Below are positions 23,982-31,057 of a DNA stretch of 34,938 bases, in pieces; position 1 is the first letter of the stretch, and every line of letters begins with the position of its first letter. The position numbers and the translations under genes were made by a program. A model generated the notes under the pieces. That model was not told the origin of the DNA and ran no database searches. It worked only from the letters and a program-made list of their open reading frames with translations. Origin of the DNA: Candidatus Saccharimonadota bacterium (GTDB lineage Bacteria; Patescibacteriota; Saccharimonadia; Saccharimonadales; Saccharimonadaceae); the NCBI GenBank assembly GCA_030528815.1, contig JAUMYE010000001.1, positions 1 to 34,938 of the forward strand, given 5' to 3'.

Positions 23982-24677
23982 ATGGGTGGCGTCAAAAGAA
24001 GCAAGGTGAAACAACTCCTTGCTAAGATGTTCCGTTTGAGCAATTGGAAATTAGCAATAATTGCCATTTTGCTTTGTTTTTGGTCGGCCACTCTTCTACG
24101 CCTCGATCATATTAAGATGTCGCAACTTCGAAACGCGGTTCTAGCTGCTGATGAATCTGGTGACGAGGCAGAAATCGCCCGTACTCTGAACGAGCTTAAA
24201 GGCTTTACTAGAAAGCATATTGTTGTAAATATCGTTTCGAAGAATGGCCAAGATAAGCTAGTTTTTGGTACTGGTCCAATTTATCTTGAGCAACAGTATC
24301 TTCGTGCTGCGAATAAGGCAATTGCTGCGGCGAAGGAACAAATCAACCAGGGTTCGACCGAGAATCCAAACGGTAATGTCTATGCCAAGGTTGAGGCGAC
24401 CTGTAATGCGCTTGGTTATGCCTACGGTTATAGTACTTATGCAGAATGTTGGATGCGCGAACTTGAAAAATATCCAACTCTAGAAACTCTCGGAACAGAA
24501 GACGAGGCAAAGATTCCGCCAACGGAACTATATCGCTATGACTTTGCTTCTCCGTTGTGGTATCCGTGCTTATCTGGCTTTGTTATCTTAATCGCACTGC
24601 TTCTATTTGTAATTGTTTTGATTCGCGCCATCATTTGGATAGTGCTTAGAATTGCAATTGCCGTTTCGCACGGATAA
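23982..24677 (+). CDS. Two-pass membrane protein, unknown function
   Basis: 231 residues with a basic N-terminus, a membrane helix at about 24-40 (LAIIAILLCFWSATLL), a 150-residue extracytoplasmic region, and a strongly hydrophobic C-terminal helix (about 194-227). The middle region has a helical part with LRNAVLAADESGDEAEIART and an FGTGPIYLEQQYLRAA block, plus two Cys near 144 and 160. No family was recognised; the build resembles envelope proteins that sense or organise the wall. It is divergent from murC across 71 bp with both promoters in the gap, which suggests a linked function. Confidence 0.75.
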   Translation: MGGVKRSKVKQLLAKMFRLSNWKLAIIAILLCFWSATLLRLDHIKMSQLRNAVLAADESGDEAEIARTLNELKGFTRKHIVVNIVSKNGQDKLVFGTGPIYLEQQYLRAANKAIAAAKEQINQGSTENPNGNVYAKVEATCNALGYAYGYSTYAECWMRELEKYPTLETLGTEDEAKIPPTELYRYDFASPLWYPCLSGFVILIALLLFVIVLIRAIIWIVLRIAIAVSHG

Positions 24678-24698
24678 AAAACAAACAAAAGCGCTTTC

Positions 24699-24733
24699 AC
24701 CCCTTGACATCACATTGCTAGGGGTCATAAGAT
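24699..24733 (+). promoter_or_regulatory. Promoter of 68-residue protein with overlapping inverted repeat
   Basis: TTGACA (24704-24709), 18-bp spacer, TAAGAT (24728-24733). ACCCC (24699-24703) and GGGGT (24721-24725) flank the -35 and most of the spacer and could be an operator. The leader holds GGAGG (24750-24754), 10 nt before ATG. Confidence 0.7.
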
Positions 24734-24764
24734 AGAGTTACAAACTAATGGAGGAAAGCTAATA

Positions 24765-24971
24765 ATGGCTTACAAACATACTAATTCTAAGGGCGTAACC
24801 TACTATCTTCACAAGTCTGAAGTTACTCTACGCGGTGGCAAGCCACAGACTATCTATTTCTTCACTAAGGTTGAGAAGAACGAAAAGGGCACTCCATGTG
24901 ACCTCCCAGAAGATCGTGTTGTCAACGAAAACCCACGCAACGGTTTCTTGACAGTTTCCCGCAAGAAATAA
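24765..24971 (+). CDS. Small basic conserved protein of CPR type
   Basis: A 68-residue soluble protein: YYLHKSEVTLRGGKPQTIYF, then FFTKVEKNEKGTPCDLPEDR and a basic end SRKK. Small proteins with this YYLH...LRGG...IYFF...LP pattern are familiar from Saccharibacteria and related CPR genomes; the function is unknown to me. Net charge and a short beta-hairpin-like layout allow nucleic-acid binding, but nothing proves it. It has one of the strongest expression signals in the window (consensus-like -35, GGAGG Shine-Dalgarno) and its own terminator, which suggests an abundant protein. Confidence 0.8.
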   Translation: MAYKHTNSKGVTYYLHKSEVTLRGGKPQTIYFFTKVEKNEKGTPCDLPEDRVVNENPRNGFLTVSRKK

Positions 24972-24994
24972 TTGTAACCATAGTTTTGTATAAG

Positions 24995-25022
24995 AATCCC
25001 CTAGTTTTACTGGGGGATTTTT
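24995..25022 (+). terminator. Terminator of 68-residue gene
   Basis: AATCCCCTAGT (24995-25005) pairs with ACTGGGGGATT (25009-25019) through 11 bp with one G-T wobble, followed by T-run. Confidence 0.88.
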
Positions 25023-25031
25023 GTAGGCAAG

Positions 25032-25057
25032 AAAAAATCCCCCGGAAGTTCCGAGGG
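25032..25057 (-). terminator. Terminator of 182-residue gene
   Basis: On the minus strand CCCTCGGAA pairs with TTCCGGGGG (one U-G wobble), followed by ATTTTTT. The wobble works only on the minus-strand RNA, so it acts on the gene ending at 25067. Confidence 0.8.
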
Positions 25058-25066
25058 AGGACTCCA

Positions 25067-25615
25067 TTAGAGGAAAGAATCCACAGTCAGACCAAAGAGG
25101 TCGGCGTTGATATATCTCGTAGGCATCGCATCATTGCCGAAGCCGATTGCGATGATTGGGAAGTTAGCGGTCGAAGGCGGCTCTAAGAAGAACTGAGGGG
25201 CAGCCGAACGAGAGACTAACTTGTTGGCGCCGCGCAGCTTTTGGGCCTTGGCACTATCGTTTACAACAAAGAAGGCGTCATTGTAAAAGCGCTCAATGAA
25301 CTGGAAGATTGCGAAATCTTCAGGTCGAGCATCTTTGGTGTCGCTTTTCTTGTCTGCAAAGATTGTTGGCGTTACGACCTTTCGGCTGTTAGTGCTACCA
25401 ACGACGATTGTGGTGTCTGCTTTGATACCGGCAAGATATAACTCGGCATCGTTATGCATGCAATACTTTGCTGCGAGTTCTCTATCTTCCTGAGTAAGCG
25501 TAGACCAAGAATCGGCATTACTAACAATAACGTCGAAGCTGCGGCTGAAGGCGTAGTAGAGCAGGCTAGAGACCTGCGTTACGGGATTGTTGGTACCAAT
25601 GATAAGAATGCTCAT
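25067..25615 (-). CDS. Soluble protein, unknown function (Rossmann-like start)
   Basis: 182 residues from MSILIIGTNNPVTQ. The longer frame up to 25720 is rejected because it would include the promoter, while AAGGAGG-type sequence on the minus strand (25625-25630) sits 9 nt before the 25615 ATG. The N-terminus is an alpha/beta strand with a Gly-Thr-Asn-Asn turn; further strands are FDVIVSN, TTIVVGSTNSRKV and DAFFVVND. No signal peptide or membrane helix. No family recognised; the shape would suit a nucleotide- or sugar-binding fold, which is inference. The promoter is TTGACG-17-TATACT and the 70-nt leader contains a hairpin. It is divergent from the LexA-like gene, a likely regulator. Confidence 0.75.
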   Translation of the reverse strand: MSILIIGTNNPVTQVSSLLYYAFSRSFDVIVSNADSWSTLTQEDRELAAKYCMHNDAELYLAGIKADTTIVVGSTNSRKVVTPTIFADKKSDTKDARPEDFAIFQFIERFYNDAFFVVNDSAKAQKLRGANKLVSRSAAPQFFLEPPSTANFPIIAIGFGNDAMPTRYINADLFGLTVDSFL

Positions 25616-25641
25616 TGTTGTATTCCTCCTTTGTACAGAAA

Positions 25642-25674
25642 GCTCTCTAATGAAGAACGAAAACATTAAAGAGC
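25642..25674 (-). promoter_or_regulatory. Hairpin in the leader of the 182-residue gene
   Basis: GCTCTCTAATG (25642-25652) and CATTAAAGAGC (25664-25674) form an 11-bp stem with one mismatch and an 11-nt loop, 11 nt upstream of the AGGAGG. It has no T-run, so it is more likely an mRNA-stability or translational element than a terminator. Confidence 0.6.
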
Positions 25675-25691
25675 GATCAAAGATGAAACAT

Positions 25692-25720
25692 AGTATACGA
25701 GCAAAGTAGGTTATCGTCAA
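25692..25720 (-). promoter_or_regulatory. Promoter of 182-residue gene
   Basis: TTGACG (25715-25720), exact 17-bp spacer, TATACT (25692-25697) on the minus strand. GTATAC overlapping the -10 is a small palindrome. Confidence 0.78.
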
Positions 25721-25739
25721 GCATAAGCGTAAGGGGTGA

Positions 25740-25745
25740 TATAAT
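25740..25745 (+). promoter_or_regulatory. Extended -10 of LexA-like gene
   Basis: TGA-TATAAT ending 6 nt before the ATG at 25752; the mRNA would start at or next to the ATG. Confidence 0.7.
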
Positions 25746-25751
25746 CAGAAT

Positions 25752-26135
25752 ATGGCAGCACCGACTAAGAAACAGCAGATCATGTTAGATTTTATTGAGA
25801 AGTTCTCGGACGAGAATAATTTCTCGCCGTCTTATCGAGAAATCGCATCTGCTTTGGATTTAAACTCGGTCGCCTCTGTTGCTCAACATATTGACAACTG
25901 TGTTGCTGCTGGCTTCTTGATAAAAGTGCCTCGCGCCGCTCGCTCGCTGAGAGTGATAAGAGGGGAGCAGTACCAAGAGACGCAGAGATTGTTTAAGCAG
26001 CATATCAATGCTATCGAGGAGCGCCTAGATCTTGCCAAGAATGGCGAAGATGATGGCGAGACGGACATGGAGACTCTCGGGGACGATTTAATGACCCTCA
26101 GGGCTGCCGCAAAAATACTTAAGCTCGAAATATAA
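25752..26135 (+). CDS. LexA-type winged-helix DNA-binding protein without protease domain
   Basis: 127 residues. The first 65 match the LexA DNA-binding domain closely: KKQQIMLDFIEKF, SPSYREIASALDLNSVASVA (recognition helix), QHIDNCVAAGFL and the wing RAARSLRVI. The S24 protease domain that lets LexA cleave itself is absent; instead there is a 60-residue acidic, helical tail (EERLDLAKNGEDDGETDMET and on) that could dimerise. It therefore cannot act by RecA-stimulated self-cleavage and would need another release signal. It is divergent from the 182-residue gene; autoregulation of both promoters is an inference. Leaderless start on TGA-TATAAT. Confidence 0.87.
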   Translation: MAAPTKKQQIMLDFIEKFSDENNFSPSYREIASALDLNSVASVAQHIDNCVAAGFLIKVPRAARSLRVIRGEQYQETQRLFKQHINAIEERLDLAKNGEDDGETDMETLGDDLMTLRAAAKILKLEI

Positions 26136-26147
26136 GCGTTTTTATAT

Positions 26148-26153
26148 TATAAT
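26148..26153 (+). promoter_or_regulatory. -10 of priming transferase gene
   Basis: TATAAT ending 9 nt before the ATG at 26163, without the TGn extension. Confidence 0.5.
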
Positions 26154-26162
26154 AAGCATCAA

Positions 26163-27590
26163 ATGAAAAAAGAACCTGGCTTTATCTATCGGGTATTTCT
26201 AGTTGTGGGCGACGCATTGGCAATTGTGGCGTCCTTTACTTTTGCTTACTATTTTCGTATTCATTTTGATCCTCGCCCTTATGTCTTTGAAGGCGATACG
26301 ATGGACTTCCTTTTCTCTAATTTCGTTCTTTTGCCAATCTGGCTCGTAATTCTATCTAGTCTTGGTCTCTATAGGAGAAAGGTTCTCGATCACCGTGCTC
26401 GCGAAACGGGAAGGCTTTTTCTTGCTTCTGTTCTTGGTACGATGTCGATTATTTCTTATGACTTTTTTGCTACCGCTATCTCTCCACACGATAGCCTCTT
26501 CCCGGTCAAGATTATCGCTCTCTATGCAATCGTAGTTTGCTTTATTGCGCTAGTTTTGGAACGCGCTCTTATTCGCGGAATATTCCTTCTAACCAGGAAG
26601 CATAGCAAGGGCCTAATTCGCACGGTTGTTGCTGGTGACGGCGAGAACGTCCGTCAGCTTCTTGTTGGTACTCCGCCAGATTCTGGCTTTAAGATTTGTG
26701 GCGTAGTTGCAGATTCTAAATATATTCCAACCGAGTGGAATCGTCGTCGCTATCCTAGCCTAAGCGAAGCAATTAAACGTCTTCGCCCAGATGCTGTTAT
26801 TTATGCTGCTGAGGATGGTCTAGAAGAAGCAAATAAGCTAGCGATTGATGCTCATGCCTTGTTCTACTATTCTCCGCCAGAGAACTCAGTGATTGCCCTG
26901 TCAAAGGATACAGAGTTTATTTCTGCGGTTCCAGTAATTCGCGTTCGCGTAACTCCATTAACGGGCGCCGCAAGAGTATTTAAGCGCGCCGTCGATATCG
27001 TCTCGAGTTTGCTTTTGATTATTCTTTCTTCGCCAATTTTGCTTGTCGTCTATATTATTCAGAAGTGTATCGATTTTAAGGCTCCAGCAATCTACAAAGA
27101 CACTCGTTTGACTCGCTTTAATAAGGAATTTCCGCTTTTGAAGTTCCGCTCGATTCGTCAGGAATATAGCGGCTTAACTCCAGAGCAGGCCTTCGAAAAG
27201 ATGGGCAAACCAGAGCTTGCAAAGAAATATCGTGAACATGGTGATTATATTAAGAATGACCCACGCTATACGAAGTTTGGTAAGTTCTTACGCGCCAGCT
27301 CAATTGACGAATTGCCTCAGCTATTCAACGTGTTGATTGGTCAAATCTCTCTTATTGGCCCACGTGCACTTCAGCCATGCGAACTTAAAGATTATGGTGA
27401 TAGAGGTCTGCTCTTGTCTGTTAAATCTGGCCTAACTGGCCTTGCGCAGGTTTCTGGCCGTCGCGACATCTCGTTCAACGAGCGCCGTGCGCTAGATATC
27501 TACTACATTCAAAACTGGACACCAATGATGGATGTCTCTATCTTCTTCCGTACTGTTGCGGGCGTATTTAAACGATCTGGGGCAAAATAA
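26163..27590 (+). CDS. Polyprenyl-phosphate sugar-phosphotransferase (WbaP-like priming enzyme)
   Basis: A 475-residue polyisoprenyl-phosphate hexose-1-phosphate transferase that starts repeat-unit synthesis by moving sugar-1-phosphate from UDP-sugar to undecaprenyl phosphate. Four N-terminal helices lie at about 10-32, 50-70, 86-104 and 115-137, followed by a Rossmann-like domain (about 150-260), then the membrane-entering helix at 274-300 and the catalytic domain. Key blocks are LLKFRSI (326-331), DPRYTKFGKFLRASSIDELPQ (catalytic Asp-Glu, 366-386, shown in part), NVLIGQISLIGPRA (389-402) and GLTGLAQVSGR. It lies 18 kb from the rest of the polysaccharide genes. Sugar specificity (Gal, Glc or another) is not readable. 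Confidence 0.92.
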   Translation: MKKEPGFIYRVFLVVGDALAIVASFTFAYYFRIHFDPRPYVFEGDTMDFLFSNFVLLPIWLVILSSLGLYRRKVLDHRARETGRLFLASVLGTMSIISYDFFATAISPHDSLFPVKIIALYAIVVCFIALVLERALIRGIFLLTRKHSKGLIRTVVAGDGENVRQLLVGTPPDSGFKICGVVADSKYIPTEWNRRRYPSLSEAIKRLRPDAVIYAAEDGLEEANKLAIDAHALFYYSPPENSVIALSKDTEFISAVPVIRVRVTPLTGAARVFKRAVDIVSSLLLIILSSPILLVVYIIQKCIDFKAPAIYKDTRLTRFNKEFPLLKFRSIRQEYSGLTPEQAFEKMGKPELAKKYREHGDYIKNDPRYTKFGKFLRASSIDELPQLFNVLIGQISLIGPRALQPCELKDYGDRGLLLSVKSGLTGLAQVSGRRDISFNERRALDIYYIQNWTPMMDVSIFFRTVAGVFKRSGAK

Positions 27591-27597
27591 TTAAACT

Positions 27598-28719
27598 ATG
27601 ACAGTTGAAAAAGAAAAACGCCATAAGATAATTGTAAAAACTGGCGTTGTAGGTTTGTTGACTAACCTTATTCTCGCGGCGGCGAAGGCTTTCGTGGGTA
27701 TTATGTCGCACTCTATTGCGATTGTTGTTGATGCTGCAAATAGCTTGAGTGACTGTCTTAGCTCGATTGCTACAATTATTGTTTCTCATCTTGCAAACAA
27801 AGCGCCAGACAAAAAGCATCCACTAGGCCATGGTCGTAGTGAATATATGGGCACGCTTATTGTTGGTGCAATCATTGGCTATATTGGCCTTACTGCGGGC
27901 TTTGAGGCGATTAAAAAGATCTTTAATCCTAGCGAGCTAGATTATACTCCTGCCACGACTATCGTGGTCTCAATCGCTGTCGTAACTAAAGTAATTCTTA
28001 GCGCCTATACGCTTGCGATGGGCAAAAAGGCGGATTCGGATACTTTGCGAGCTACCGCAAAAGATGCTTTCTTTGATGCTCTTATTTCTTCCTCGATGCT
28101 TATTGCGATTGCTACTTATACTTTCGCACATATCAATATCGAGCCTTATCTTGCTATCGTAATTTGTATCTTTATTCTTCGCTCGAGCCTAGAGATTCTT
28201 CGTGGTGCAGCTAGTATTTTGCTTGGCGAAAGGACCGATAAGGCTCTTGGCCGCCGAATTCGCAATACGATTAGCAAGATCGAGGGCGTCGAGGGTGCTT
28301 ATGATTTGCTTCTTCATGATTATGGCCCAAGCATGACTGTAGCTTCGGTAAATATCGAGGTTGTAAGCACTATGACTGCTCCGCAGATCGATAGTCTTAC
28401 TCGCAAGATTCGTAAAACTGTCTATAAACGCTATCAGATTGCGCTAGCGGCAGTGGGTGTCTATTCTATCGATACTAAGGACGAGGAAACTCGCGGCCTC
28501 TATCATAAACTTCAGGATATGCTAGAAGATTATCCAGAAGTTATTGAACTTCATGGTTTCCACGTAGATAAGGAAGAGAAGATTATTAGTTTTGATATTA
28601 TTATAGATTTCGCGATTAAAAAGCGCGCTGAATATTTCGAAAAAGTCAAAAAAGCCAGCAAAAATCTTTTCCCAGAATACGATCTCGAAATTACGCTCGA
28701 TTCGGATTTGCTAGATTAG
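27598..28719 (+). CDS. Cation diffusion facilitator (divalent metal exporter)
   Basis: A 373-residue CDF transporter, a proton-driven exporter of Zn2+, Mn2+, Fe2+ or similar. Six helices cover about 13-210. Metal-site acids are Asp45 and Asp52 in VVDAANSLSD of helix 2 and ATAKDAFFDAL in helix 5. HPLGHGRSEY (74-83) is the conserved loop after helix 2. A cytoplasmic ferredoxin-like domain follows, with an extra C-terminal part to 373, longer than the usual 290-320. The start lies 7 nt after the priming transferase stop with no Shine-Dalgarno, so it is probably cotranscribed. Its stop overlaps that of the convergent gene (28716-28719). Metal specificity is uncertain. Confidence 0.92.
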   Translation: MTVEKEKRHKIIVKTGVVGLLTNLILAAAKAFVGIMSHSIAIVVDAANSLSDCLSSIATIIVSHLANKAPDKKHPLGHGRSEYMGTLIVGAIIGYIGLTAGFEAIKKIFNPSELDYTPATTIVVSIAVVTKVILSAYTLAMGKKADSDTLRATAKDAFFDALISSSMLIAIATYTFAHINIEPYLAIVICIFILRSSLEILRGAASILLGERTDKALGRRIRNTISKIEGVEGAYDLLLHDYGPSMTVASVNIEVVSTMTAPQIDSLTRKIRKTVYKRYQIALAAVGVYSIDTKDEETRGLYHKLQDMLEDYPEVIELHGFHVDKEEKIISFDIIIDFAIKKRAEYFEKVKKASKNLFPEYDLEITLDSDLLD

Positions 28720-29420
28720 TCACTTCGTTTGCAAGAAATAGTGTTTTCGCTCATCTCAAAGCTAAGTTTTTTGCTTGAATCGTTGAGCCTAAAATAAAGA
28801 CCAATGTCATCGTCCACAGTAGACGTGCTGCTTTTGCCTTCGCTATCTTTTGTTCTAATCTTTGAGAACTTTACGACATATACCGTATCGTTACCATCGA
28901 TGAACTTTTTGAGGAACTCGTAGTCTACATCCGTTGTAACTGTGTAGTTGTATAAGCTTGTCGTTTGAGTAAGTTTCATGCCGTCCTCTTCGAGGTCTAG
29001 ATCAAAATCGAAGGAGACACCTTCCATGGAATACTTTCCGCAATCCCACTTGCCAACAATCTCTTCGATTCCTGTTTTTGGTATTAGCGTATAGGCGATC
29101 ATATAGAGAATAAAAGAAACAGCCGTAATAGCGCCTAAAACGGCCAAAGCTTTACCAAAATTCGAACCATCGCCTGGCTTTACGATAGGGATGGTAGGTG
29201 CGGCTTGGACTGGCGGCACTGAAACAGGTTGAACCGGCGCGCTCACCGGGGCAGTAGGGGCAACAGGAGCGGCAGGAGTAGTAGCTACTGGAGCAGTTGC
29301 AGGAGTGGCTGGGCTAACCGGAGTCACCGGAGAAACAGGGGTTGTTTGCGCTGCAGAAGGGGTGCCTACTGGGGCTACATTTGGCTGCGGTGCTGCTGGA
29401 TTAAGATTAGAATTGTCCAT
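28716..29420 (-). CDS. Pro/Ala-rich single-pass membrane protein
   Basis: 234 residues from MDNSNLNPAA. Residues 8-80 are low-complexity Pro, Ala, Val and Thr (repeats such as PVSPVTPVSPATPATAP). One membrane helix is at about 90-113, and a C-terminal domain of 120 residues with beta pattern and two Cys (KWDCGKY and TISCKRS) is probably extracytoplasmic. The VGKWDCGKY start of this domain recalls small lipocalin-like modules; no firm family. The longer frame up to 29516 is rejected because it would read through the promoter. TGT-TATAAT on the minus strand (29446-29451) gives a leader of about 19 nt with no Shine-Dalgarno. The Pro-rich tail may span or bind cytoplasmic partners. Confidence 0.78.
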   Translation of the reverse strand: MDNSNLNPAAPQPNVAPVGTPSAAQTTPVSPVTPVSPATPATAPVATTPAAPVAPTAPVSAPVQPVSVPPVQAAPTIPIVKPGDGSNFGKALAVLGAITAVSFILYMIAYTLIPKTGIEEIVGKWDCGKYSMEGVSFDFDLDLEEDGMKLTQTTSLYNYTVTTDVDYEFLKKFIDGNDTVYVVKFSKIRTKDSEGKSSTSTVDDDIGLYFRLNDSSKKLSFEMSENTISCKRSD

Positions 29421-29445
29421 GTTTATATTTATAAATTCTAAGAAA

Positions 29446-29451
29446 ATTATA
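29446..29451 (-). promoter_or_regulatory. Extended -10 of Pro/Ala-rich gene
   Basis: TGT-TATAAT on the minus strand, 25 nt before the ATG at 29420; TATAAA-like sequence nearer the ATG is an alternative. Confidence 0.5.
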
Positions 29452-29494
29452 ACATAATAAAGATAAGCGTTATAAAAACGGATTGCATCTTTGC

Positions 29495-29500
29495 TACAAT
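29495..29500 (+). promoter_or_regulatory. Extended -10 of acidic protein gene
   Basis: TGC-TACAAT ending 6 nt before the ATG at 29507. Confidence 0.65.
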
Positions 29501-29506
29501 AGCTAT

Positions 29507-29749
29507 ATGGTGTCAAAGAAAAAGCTCACAGACAAAAAAGTCCAGGAAATCCGTACCGAGGAATGGGATAGGCACGACTCTACAGAATTAATCGTAGAAC
29601 GTGGAGATAACTGGCTAAATGATGAGCGTTTCCAGGATCTTGACTATTCTGACGATGATGAAACTCTCCTTTGTCGCGGCGATGATTATTGTGAACGAAG
29701 CTTGGAAGATCAAGACGAAGATAAAGATATAGAAGATTTCGTAGAGTAA
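29507..29749 (+). CDS. Small acidic protein, unknown function
   Basis: 80 residues from MVSKKKLTDKK, with a basic first twelve residues and then a very acidic body ending SLEDQDEDKDIEDFVE. Two Cys lie near the middle (LLCRGDDYCER). The ATG at 29483 is rejected because it lies upstream of the -10 element. No membrane segment and no family recognised. Acidic proteins of this size may mimic nucleic acid or bind basic partners, but nothing here shows it. The gene ends 25 nt before a hairpin with T-run. Confidence 0.65.
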   Translation: MVSKKKLTDKKVQEIRTEEWDRHDSTELIVERGDNWLNDERFQDLDYSDDDETLLCRGDDYCERSLEDQDEDKDIEDFVE

Positions 29750-29773
29750 CAGGGGGTGTGTTACAGTATTTTC

Positions 29774-29799
29774 AAGCAAAGCCTTGCTTTGCGCTTTTT
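29774..29799 (+). terminator. Hairpin with T-run before the repeat-protein gene
   Basis: GCAAAGC (29776-29782), loop CTT, GCTTTGC (29786-29792), then GC and TTTTT. It probably ends the acidic-protein transcript. A second small hairpin, GTGAG (29800-29804) with CTCAC (29812-29816), follows at once. Confidence 0.7.
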
Positions 29800-29850
29800 G
29801 TGAGTTTATTTCTCACGAACCTTAAAAGTATTTCTTAGAGGAGGTGTCTC

Positions 29851-30975
29851 ATGAGCTGGCTACCAGAAGAAGCGCGCGAAATGCTAGACGCTCTTGTGGC
29901 TTTTATGAAACGTCTCGGTCGCGACCCAACTTTCATGGAAGTAAAAGCAGAACCAAGCCTACCTGAGCCAAACAACTATGCGTACTATTTTGGTAGCTTC
30001 ACAGAGGCGGTCAAAGACGCGCATAGAAAAGCGTTTGTTTGCAAAGAGCAACCAAAAATAGCAAAGACAACATCCGCAATCCGTATTTTTACCGAAGAGG
30101 AGGAAGAATTAATGTCCAGAAGAGCTATTACTGATGAAGAATATGTTGTGAGTGCGCTGCGCCTACAAAAAGAACTTGGCCATTTTCCGAACATCAGCGA
30201 GCTTCGAAAAGATTTTCGCGCGCCAAGCCCTCAGAGTTACGAGAGACGTTTCGGCGGCGACTGGAACACGGTTAGAGCATGCATTAGAAAAAAGGCGACT
30301 GAATTGGGTATTACTGAAGATAATCTCGAAACTATTATCGAGGAACACCCCGAGCTCTTTGCGCCCAAGAAAGAAAAGGCTGTCGCAAAACCCATAGAAG
30401 AGGAAAAAAGTCAGCTTGCGCCGAGCGAAGAGGATCTGTCTGAACATGCGACTGAGACTATTTCCGAAGCAGCCCAGGCGTTAGAGCCTGCGCCGACCCC
30501 TGAGACTGCACCTGAAACAGAGCAAATTCCTGAACCGGAATCGGCACCTGAAACGAAGTCGTCCACGGTTATTCAGCCTGACGAACTTTTGGATATGTCT
30601 CTCGATTCCGAACCGTTGCTGCCTGAGGAGATTGACTTGCAGAAGATAAGGTTAATCTCGTTGCTTCCGAAGACTCGGATCGCAAACCTGAAGATTAGCG
30701 GCTATGGTCTGGCGCTCAAGATGCAGGGCTCCATTCCGCTGCCGAAATCTATTTCTGGCATCCCGATATCCAAGAAGCATACCACGCTTCAGTTTATTCA
30801 GGGTGGTCAGGTAAAAGAATTTCCTGCAATTCGCGACGACGTGTTCTATATCGTCGATCGTGGAACCGCGCTGGCGGCGCGCGAGACGGGTAGAGAGGTT
30901 TATGATTTGCTTATCCCTGAGAAATACGACAAAGATGGCGACATGATGACAATTCATGAATTCTCGATCATCTGA
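29851..30975 (+). CDS. Protein with two homing-endonuclease-associated repeats and unknown C-terminal domain
   Basis: 374 residues. Two N-terminal repeats of the homing-endonuclease-associated type: about 12-58 (FMKRLGRDPTFMEVK, then YAYYFGSFTEAVKDA) and about 96-146 (LRLQKELGHFPNISELRK, then YERRFGGDWNTVRACI). Such repeats (HNH_repeat) are helix-turn-helix-like DNA-binding units. Residues 170-260 are a Pro/Glu/Thr/Ala linker. The last 110 residues (NLKISGYGLALKMQGSIPLP to the end) form a conserved-looking but unrecognised domain with VFYIVDRGTALAARETGREV. No HNH or other nuclease motif is present, so a DNA-binding regulator or chromosome protein is more likely than an endonuclease. AGGAGG at 29839-29844 is 6 nt before ATG. 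Confidence 0.82.
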   Translation: MSWLPEEAREMLDALVAFMKRLGRDPTFMEVKAEPSLPEPNNYAYYFGSFTEAVKDAHRKAFVCKEQPKIAKTTSAIRIFTEEEEELMSRRAITDEEYVVSALRLQKELGHFPNISELRKDFRAPSPQSYERRFGGDWNTVRACIRKKATELGITEDNLETIIEEHPELFAPKKEKAVAKPIEEEKSQLAPSEEDLSEHATETISEAAQALEPAPTPETAPETEQIPEPESAPETKSSTVIQPDELLDMSLDSEPLLPEEIDLQKIRLISLLPKTRIANLKISGYGLALKMQGSIPLPKSISGIPISKKHTTLQFIQGGQVKEFPAIRDDVFYIVDRGTALAARETGREVYDLLIPEKYDKDGDMMTIHEFSII

Positions 30976-30981
30976 CAAAGA

Positions 30982-31006
30982 GCCCTGCTAATTGCGGGGC
31001 CTTTTT
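30982..31006 (+). terminator. Rho-independent terminator
   Basis: GCCCTGC (30982-30988) pairs with GCGGGGC (30994-31000) with one T-G wobble, then CTTTTT. Confidence 0.88.
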
Positions 31007-31022
31007 CTGCAAAACAAACTTA

Positions 31023-31051
31023 TTGACATAAGCGCAAAAGTATGATATTTT
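31023..31051 (+). promoter_or_regulatory. Promoter of the leader-ORF/MFS transcript
   Basis: TTGACA (31023-31028), 17-bp spacer ending TGA, TATTTT (31046-31051). Predicted +1 is at or next to the ATG at 31058. It is about 267 nt upstream of the transporter ATG, so the transporter mRNA has a long leader. Confidence 0.7.
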
Positions 31052-31057
31052 AATTTT

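Noticed and set aside
25616..25720. N-terminal extension of the 182-residue protein
   Set aside because: It would translate the promoter and leader; AGGAGG at the 25615 start is convincing.
29851..30975. Homing endonuclease or mobile intron
   Set aside because: The repeats alone are present; no HNH, LAGLIDADG or GIY-YIG residues are seen and the gene does not interrupt another.
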